The notes beneath the pieces were generated by a model, which saw nothing but the letters and a program-made list of their open reading frames with translations, was not told the origin of the DNA and ran no database searches. Below, in pieces: positions 58,925 through 64,000 of a stretch of DNA of 64,000 bases. A program made the translations under genes and the position numbers. The stretch's first letter is position 1. Each line of letters starts with the position of its first letter. The stretch is from Zophobihabitans entericus (GTDB taxonomy: Bacteria; Pseudomonadota; Gammaproteobacteria; Enterobacterales; Orbaceae). Where the stretch lies: the NCBI RefSeq assembly GCF_011745665.1, contig NZ_CP050253.1, positions 1,091,418 to 1,155,417 of the forward strand, in the 5' to 3' direction.

Positions 58925-61009
58925 ATGTCATATAGTATTACAGCACAACTTAAGTTGCAGGAACAAAAAAAGGATCCGATATTTTTCTGGGTAATTTTTA
59001 TTGTTGCTGCTTTTATTTTATTGCCTTCCTATAGTCTTGATTACGGACTGATGGAGTCAACAGCAGACGAGATTGTAGAAGCCTATGGCTGGTCATCTTT
59101 TGGGATTAGCTGGTTATGGTTTGCACTGCCACTGGGACTGCTTATTCGTCCTTTTAAACCGTTAAATAAAGACCATCGTACCCGTCACTATTTTGATGCG
59201 TTATATGCCTTAGGCTGCATGGTGATTACTGTTCTGACTGCCTGGTTATGCATTAAAGGCATGGGATATGGAACAATTTTACTGTTTATTGCCCTTGGAA
59301 TGATTGCAACACATGCGTTGTCTCGTGTTGAATGGATGGGGGGTGACCGTTTTGTTATCGGTGCACTTATCACCGTCATTTTATTGATTCTTACTTTTAT
59401 TCTTTATCCAACCATTGCGATTTTTATCCCGATGTTTATGGATGGTGATCAGTTTGCACCGTTCCAGTTTATCGATATTTTAAGTAAGTCTTATATTGTT
59501 CGTGTTATCTCTAACTCAGTGCTGCTTGGTGCTGCAGTGGGTATTAGTGCCACATTCTTTGGTCTGATTTGTGCTATCTACACAACTCGTATCGCTAAAC
59601 GCTCAGTGATTATCGGACGTATTTTCTCTCTTTTACCGATCGTTACTCCGCCGTTTGTGGTTGGTTTAGGGGTAACTTTAATGATGGGGCGCTCAGGTTA
59701 TGTGACTGAGTTTGCTGCAACTTATTTAGGCTTAACCAATACTAACTGGTTATACGGTTTCACTGGTATCTGGCTGGCTCAGGTACTGGCGTTTGCGCCG
59801 ATGTCATTTATGATTTTAGATGGAGCAATTAAAACTGTGCATCCATCTTTAGAAGAAGCATCTTATACCCTTAGAGCAACGCGTTATAAAACCTTCTTTG
59901 GGGTATTTTTACCGCTACTCAAACCGGCTTTAGCCAACTCATTCTTGATTGTGTTTGTCCAGTCCTTAGCTGACTTTAGTAACCCATTAGTTCTTGGTGG
60001 TAACTTTGACGTACTGGCAACACAAATTTATTTCTATATCACAGGTGCTCAGCTGGATTATCCTTCTGCCAGTACTTTAGGTAGTGTGTTACTTATTTTC
60101 TCATTAAGTATTTTCTGTATTCAGTATCTCTGGATAGGTAAACGTTCTTATGTGACGATTTCTGGTAAGTTCTCACGTGGTGATGTACAGCCGCTGCCAG
60201 TCACTCTGCAAGGCATGATTATTGCGGTATTTGCCTTCTGGACGCTGTTTAATGGCATATTGTATGGCAGTATCTTCTACGGAAGCTTTACAGTGAACTG
60301 GGGTGTTGATTATACCTTAACGTTCGCCAACTTCATTAATCTGTTTGGTCAAGGATTTAGTGACGGCGCATGGCCATCATTGCTGGATACGTTATTGTAT
60401 GCAGGTATTGCTGCACCAATTACCGCCTTCTTTGGACTCCTGATCGCTTATGTGGTGGTGCGTCAGCAATTTACCGGTAAAAAAGTGATTGAATTTACTA
60501 CTATGCTTTGTTTTGCTGTACCAGGAACAGTTGCTGGTGTGTCCTATATCTTAGCGTTTAATACAGCGCCAATTTACTTAACCGGAACGGCAGCTATCGT
60601 AATTATCTCTATGATCATGCGTAACGTACCAGTAGGTATTCGTGCCGGTATTGCAGGTCTTGGCCAGCTGGATAAATCGCTGGATGAAGCATCACTGAGC
60701 TTAAAAGCCGGCTCATTCAGAACTATTATGTTTATTTTGATTCCATTACTGCGCCCGGCAATTCTTTCCGCTCTGGTATATAGCTTTGTACGAGCCATTA
60801 CCACGGTAAGTGCGATCGTATTCCTTGTTACTCCAGATACGCGCGTTGCAACAGCCTATATCTTAAACCGTGTAGAAGACGGAGAATACGGGATTGCCAT
60901 TGCTTATGGTTCAATTTTGATTGTGGTGATGTTATCCATCATCTTCTTATTTGATTTCTTAGTTGGTGAGTCAAGAACGTCTCGCTCTGCAGCTAAAAAT
61001 ACGCAGTAA
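58925..61009 (+). CDS. afuB: Afu-type ABC permease, fused double domain
   Basis: 694 aa with about 12-14 hydrophobic segments. Two BPD_transp_1 permease modules are fused: the first around residues 170-420, the second around 480-690. Each has the cytoplasmic EAA loop that contacts the ATPase, DEGAIKTVHPSLEEASYTL-like LEEASYTLRATRYKTF and LDEASLSLKAGSFRTI. An extra N-terminal membrane portion (~1-165) precedes them, as in AfuB/FbpB-like relatives. It forms the inner-membrane channel with AfuC. Confidence 0.88.
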   Translation: MSYSITAQLKLQEQKKDPIFFWVIFIVAAFILLPSYSLDYGLMESTADEIVEAYGWSSFGISWLWFALPLGLLIRPFKPLNKDHRTRHYFDALYALGCMVITVLTAWLCIKGMGYGTILLFIALGMIATHALSRVEWMGGDRFVIGALITVILLILTFILYPTIAIFIPMFMDGDQFAPFQFIDILSKSYIVRVISNSVLLGAAVGISATFFGLICAIYTTRIAKRSVIIGRIFSLLPIVTPPFVVGLGVTLMMGRSGYVTEFAATYLGLTNTNWLYGFTGIWLAQVLAFAPMSFMILDGAIKTVHPSLEEASYTLRATRYKTFFGVFLPLLKPALANSFLIVFVQSLADFSNPLVLGGNFDVLATQIYFYITGAQLDYPSASTLGSVLLIFSLSIFCIQYLWIGKRSYVTISGKFSRGDVQPLPVTLQGMIIAVFAFWTLFNGILYGSIFYGSFTVNWGVDYTLTFANFINLFGQGFSDGAWPSLLDTLLYAGIAAPITAFFGLLIAYVVVRQQFTGKKVIEFTTMLCFAVPGTVAGVSYILAFNTAPIYLTGTAAIVIISMIMRNVPVGIRAGIAGLGQLDKSLDEASLSLKAGSFRTIMFILIPLLRPAILSALVYSFVRAITTVSAIVFLVTPDTRVATAYILNRVEDGEYGIAIAYGSILIVVMLSIIFLFDFLVGESRTSRSAAKNTQ

Positions 61010-61027
61010 CAGGTACAGGAATAGATT

Positions 61028-62077
61028 ATGTCTAACGAAAAATTTGTAGAGTTAAATAATATTACCAAACGTTTTGGCAAGAATACGGTAATTGATAATT
61101 TGAGCCTGTCGGTATCTAAAGGTGAAATGGTAACCTTACTTGGACCTTCAGGATGTGGTAAAACAACGATTTTGCGTTTAATCGCAGGGCTTGAAAAGCC
61201 AACAGAAGGACAGATCATCATCGATGGCGAGGATGTGACTAATTTGTCTATCCAGCAACGTGATATTTGTATGGTGTTCCAGTCTTATGCACTTTTCCCG
61301 CATATGTCACTGGGTGAAAATATTGGTTATGGTCTGAAAATGATCGGCGTACCAAAAGGTGAGCGCAAAGACCGTATTGAAGAAGCACTTGAACTGGTTG
61401 ATTTAGCCGGCTTTGCTGATCGCTTTGTTGATCAGATTTCTGGTGGTCAGCAGCAACGTGTGGCACTGGCGCGTGCCATGGTTCTAAAACCAAAAGTGCT
61501 GTTATTTGATGAGCCACTGAGTAACCTTGATGCTAATTTACGTCGTAGTATGCGTGAAAAAATTCGTGAGCTGCAAAAACGCTTTGATATCACTTCATTC
61601 TACGTAACCCATGATCAGAGTGAAGCCTTTGCAGTATCTGATACTGTTTTAGTTATGAACAAAGGCCATATCATGCAGATGGATACACCACAGCGTTTAT
61701 ATCGCCGTCCGGCGTCTCGCTTTATGGCTAACTTCATGGGGGATGCAAATATCTTCCCAGCACATTATCAGGATGGTCATGTGTCTATTTTTGGTTATAA
61801 CATTGATTGTCAGGGCGAGATCGAACCAAAAACAGCTGATTGTACTGTGGGTGTGCGTCCGGAAGCAGTTGAACTGAAAACGACAGGTGAAGAGTGTCAG
61901 CGTTGTACGGTAGAAAGTGTTGCCTATATGGGACCACAATATGAAGTGTCAGTTAACTGGAATGGTCAAATATTATTATTACAAGTTAACTCGATCATGT
62001 TGAAACCAAAAATCGGTGATACTTATTACTTAACTATTTATCCGGAAGGAATGTTCCTGCTGGATGAACCTGCTTAA
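61028..62077 (+). CDS. afuC: Afu-type ABC transporter ATPase
   Basis: 349 aa. Walker [10 protein letters not shown] (~residues 39-47), [17 protein letters not shown] (Q-loop), signature [14 protein letters not shown], Walker [14 protein letters not shown], switch His in YVTHDQSEA, and a C-terminal TOBE-like domain (~240-345; [10 protein letters not shown]). Belongs to the FbpC/PotA-like importer ATPases. Start 18 nt after afuB; terminator directly after the stop. Confidence 0.92.
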   Translation: MSNEKFVELNNITKRFGKNTVIDNLSLSVSKGEMVTLLGPSGCGKTTILRLIAGLEKPTEGQIIIDGEDVTNLSIQQRDICMVFQSYALFPHMSLGENIGYGLKMIGVPKGERKDRIEEALELVDLAGFADRFVDQISGGQQQRVALARAMVLKPKVLLFDEPLSNLDANLRRSMREKIRELQKRFDITSFYVTHDQSEAFAVSDTVLVMNKGHIMQMDTPQRLYRRPASRFMANFMGDANIFPAHYQDGHVSIFGYNIDCQGEIEPKTADCTVGVRPEAVELKTTGEECQRCTVESVAYMGPQYEVSVNWNGQILLLQVNSIMLKPKIGDTYYLTIYPEGMFLLDEPA

Positions 62078-62086
62078 TTAATCTTT

Positions 62087-62118
62087 CCCATGCAGCTTTG
62101 GCTGCATGGGTGTTTTTG
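62087..62118 (+). terminator. Intrinsic terminator after afuC
   Basis: Perfect 10-bp stem CCCATGCAGC / GCTGCATGGG with loop TTTG, followed by TGTTTTTG. Confidence 0.9.
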
Positions 62119-62239
62119 ATAGATAAGTTAATCTGTAAGTGCTTTACTTCATCGAGATTGTCAAAATGATTGCAATTTCTCACTTCATCACCGATAATAC
62201 ACAACCTTAGCTTATCTTAATTGATTCGCTTTCCTCAAT

Positions 62240-62350
62240 GGAGGCTCTATGGGTCCTCTTGCAACATTAGCTTGCGAACTCGGTCAGGTCCGGAAGGAAG
62301 CAGCCGTAGTGGGTGTCATGTGTGCAGGATGTGGCTGATAGAGTTCTCCT
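62240..62350 (+). ncRNA. ffs: Signal recognition particle 4.5S RNA
   Basis: The SRP core GGTCAGGTCCGGAAGGAAGCAGCC is unmistakable (62281-62304), including the GGAA tetraloop and the symmetric and asymmetric loops bound by Ffh. The ends pair as GGAGGCTCTAT with ATAGAGTTCTCC to form the long hairpin. About 111 nt, like E. coli 4.5S RNA. It is an independent transcription unit between afuC and the convergent MFS gene; the AATAAAATCAATAAGTTAAA element follows. Confidence 0.96.
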
Positions 62351-62364
62351 CCAATAAAAATATT

Positions 62365-62384
62365 CAATAAAATCAATAAGTTAA
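62365..62384. repeat. Single arm of the AATAAAATCAAT family
   Basis: CAATAAAATCAATAAGTTAA is the same as 21737-21756 over AATAAAATCAATAAGTTAAA. No matching right arm is obvious nearby; a small palindrome TTTAATCA-A-TGATTAAA occurs about 55 bp on. Confidence 0.6.
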
Positions 62385-62481
62385 AAAAGCTCTTTTCAGA
62401 GTTACTTTACCCAATAATTATTATTGAGACTGTTATTTAATCAATGATTAAAGTTCAACATACTATCTGCTGATTTTGGGA

Positions 62482-62516
62482 TAAAAAATCCCCCAAAAGC
62501 ACGATGCTTTTGAGGG
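62482..62516 (-). terminator. Intrinsic terminator of the ACS-family MFS gene
   Basis: 12-bp stem (62490-62501 / 62505-62516, CCCCCAAAAGCA with TGCTTTTGAGGG, one G-U pair) with a 3-nt loop, followed by ATTTTTT on the minus strand. Confidence 0.9.
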
Positions 62517-62551
62517 CTGTTCAAACGGGAACAGAGGGAGAGAACACACGG

Positions 62552-63862
62552 TTATTGAATACGGAATTGTTCTACTTTTTTGTTTTGAATAAACAGTAGC
62601 AGAGATATAATACCAAACGCGGCAAGAATACTGGCCAGAATAAAGGCTGACTGATAACCACCACCATATTGAATTAAAAAGCCTGTGATACCTGGTGATA
62701 AAATCCCGGCAAGATTAGCCAGTAAATGCACAAAGCCACCAGCAGAACCAATTCGCGCTGATGGAACGATATATTGCAATAATGACCAGCATGCCTGCGG
62801 TACCATATAACCAAACAGACAAGCAACTGTGATGAGTGTGACTGCTGATACGACACTTGATGCATAAGCTGTTGCCAGAACACAAATTGAAGCAACCGCC
62901 AGACCAACAAAAATAACGATCTTTCTGGCCGTGACAAAGTTTTTTGTTAATTTATATAAAAAGTCGGTAATAATTCCACCACCCAAGAAGCCAACAGCCG
63001 CCCCCAGCCAAGGTAAAATTCCAACGATACTCATGCTTTTAATATCAAGATGCTGGTAATCAGTTAAGTAACTTGGCAGCCACGATAAAAAGAAGAACTG
63101 AATATAGTTAAAGCAAAAGAATGAAATCGCTACACCAAGTACAGGTAACGATAACACATAGTAAAAGATAGAATGTTTTGGTTCTGTTGTTTGTGACTGA
63201 TTATTAACAGCTTCAAGTGCTTTCTTCTCTGATGCTGCACTTGGCCGTTCGTTAACAATAAGATCAACTTCTTCTTTGCTTGTTCTGGAGCTATTTTCTG
63301 GTTTATCACGGAAGAAAATTAACCAAAAAGCCACCCAGATAAAGCCTAAAACTGCAATCACTACAAAAGAGATACGCCAGCCAAAATGCAGACCAACAAA
63401 GCCAACAATAGGTGCAGCCAGTGCTGCGCCCAGTGGCTGACCAGCATTTACAAACCCAACAGCACGCCCGACTTCTTTTTGCGGGAACCAGTTGGCGATA
63501 GATTTATTAGTGGTTGTACCCATCGGGCCTTCACCAATACCAAACAGCACACGAATGACTAACAGCTGGACAAAACCTGTCACTAAACCAGTAATACCAC
63601 AAAATAGTGACCAGATCCCGGCTGACCATGCATAGGTTTTACGCGGACCATATTTATCAGCACAATAACCACCAATAAAACAGAACAGACAGTAACCAAT
63701 AAAGAAGCTACTAAAAATCATCCCCATCTGGGCATCATTTAAGCCAAGATCATCTTTGACCAGTGGTGCCATAACAGATAAGGCTGCTCTGTCCAGATAG
63801 TTCAGCATTCCTGCAAAAAATAATAAAATAGCAACAACCCAACGATATCTATGTTTAAACAT
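62552..63862 (-). CDS. MFS transporter, anion:cation symporter family (hexonate/hexarate type)
   Basis: 436 aa from ATG 63862 (MFKHRYRW), 9 nt after AAGG. Twelve helices with ACS-family text: FAGMLNYLDRAALSVMAPLV, GYCADKYGPRKTY (motif A), RVLFGIGEGPMGTTTNKSIANWFP, and a central charged loop with DKPENSSRTSKEE. Family members (GudP, GarP, DgoT, ExuT) import sugar acids with protons. The gene upstream, cut by the window edge, is an enolase-superfamily dehydratase, the enzyme class that acts on such acids, so this is a sugar-acid catabolic operon. Exact substrate not determinable. Confidence 0.88.
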   Translation of the reverse strand: MFKHRYRWVVAILLFFAGMLNYLDRAALSVMAPLVKDDLGLNDAQMGMIFSSFFIGYCLFCFIGGYCADKYGPRKTYAWSAGIWSLFCGITGLVTGFVQLLVIRVLFGIGEGPMGTTTNKSIANWFPQKEVGRAVGFVNAGQPLGAALAAPIVGFVGLHFGWRISFVVIAVLGFIWVAFWLIFFRDKPENSSRTSKEEVDLIVNERPSAASEKKALEAVNNQSQTTEPKHSIFYYVLSLPVLGVAISFFCFNYIQFFFLSWLPSYLTDYQHLDIKSMSIVGILPWLGAAVGFLGGGIITDFLYKLTKNFVTARKIVIFVGLAVASICVLATAYASSVVSAVTLITVACLFGYMVPQACWSLLQYIVPSARIGSAGGFVHLLANLAGILSPGITGFLIQYGGGYQSAFILASILAAFGIISLLLFIQNKKVEQFRIQ

Positions 63863-63886
63863 ATTTTTCACCTTCAATTTATTTAA

Positions 63887-64000
63887 TTATATTTCTAAAT
63901 TCACATAAGCAATTAAATGATTTTGTAAGACTTCAATATCAGGTTCAAAACCCAGCCCCGGTTTGTCAGGTAAATTAAATACCGGACCTATTTTCATCTC
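63887..64000 (-). CDS. Enolase-superfamily sugar-acid dehydratase, C-terminal end
   Basis: Only the last 37 residues are in the window: ...GPVFNLPDKPGLGFEPD then VLQNHLIAYVNLEI and TAA. The LP-x-KPGLGFE-x-D signature is typical of the C-terminus of mandelate-racemase/enolase-family dehydratases such as galactonate and glucarate-type enzymes. The MFS gene starts 24 nt after its stop, which supports an operon. Which sugar acid cannot be said from this fragment. Confidence 0.75.
   Translation of the reverse strand, partial: EMKIGPVFNLPDKPGLGFEPDIEVLQNHLIAYVNLEI

Noticed and set aside
56607-62077. Ferric iron (Fbp) transporter annotation
   Set aside because: The binding proteins resemble AfuA, for which hexose-phosphate binding was reported, and no Fur box was seen; iron remains possible but less likely.

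Overview
This window comes from an AT-rich gammaproteobacterium whose proteins read as close relatives of Escherichia coli orthologues (PurL, Gnd, Prs, GlnB, Rho) and whose local gene order often matches E. coli: rrn-aspT-trpT-maoP-comM, znuCB/znuA-mepM-lpxM, rhlB/trxA-rho, can/yadGH, hldD-waaF-waaC. The low GC, the reduced gene clusters and the mix of enteric and Pasteurellaceae-like genes (afuABC) suggest the Orbales (Gilliamella-like gut symbionts). That placement is inference; no taxonomic marker was compared by computation.

Layout. 1-2922 is the end of an rRNA operon (23S missing its 5' part, 5S, tRNA-Asp, tRNA-Trp), followed by maoP and comM. 5.1-10.8 kb holds zinc uptake (znuABC with a Zur box), a murein endopeptidase (mepM), a lipid A acyltransferase (lpxM) and sfsA. 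10.9-14.0 kb holds PBP1B and MutM. 14.3-16.2 kb is a small metabolic operon (ornithine-cyclodeaminase family plus a TauE/SafE permease). 16.5-25.0 kb holds purL, aroF, aroB, long-form nadE and glnB. 25-26.7 kb holds an unknown exported protein and sxy/tfoX. 26.7-34.6 kb is rhlB, trxA, rho, gnd, nrdDG. 34.6-38.1 kb is can, an unknown membrane protein and yadGH.

38.1-39.2 kb has no gene and is built from several families of partly palindromic repeats; it is the most unusual stretch. 39.3-44.5 kb is a DHA2-type MFS exporter, an M20 amidohydrolase and a divergent AraC regulator fused to a GH39-like domain whose nucleophile position is a Lys. 44.6-51 kb holds eda, pth, prs, a stand-alone MnmD-type methyltransferase, plsC, cmoM and sstT. 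51-56.3 kb is LPS core synthesis (hldD, waaF, waaC), yceF, a GNAT protein and galE. 56.6-62.1 kb is an afu-type ABC importer with two tandem binding-protein genes. 62.2 kb is the SRP 4.5S RNA, and the window ends in an ACS-family MFS gene downstream of a cut-off enolase-superfamily dehydratase.

Regulatory sequence is readable in many places: a Zur box (znu), tandem NrdR boxes (nrdD), TyrR boxes (aroF), a CRP-S-type site before sxy and a related one before comM, a CRP site before afuA, an inverted repeat between the AraC regulator and its neighbour, and many intrinsic terminators. A dispersed palindrome family with arms AATAAAATCAAT recurs in at least four intergenic regions. No phage, insertion sequence, CRISPR array or defence system was recognised.
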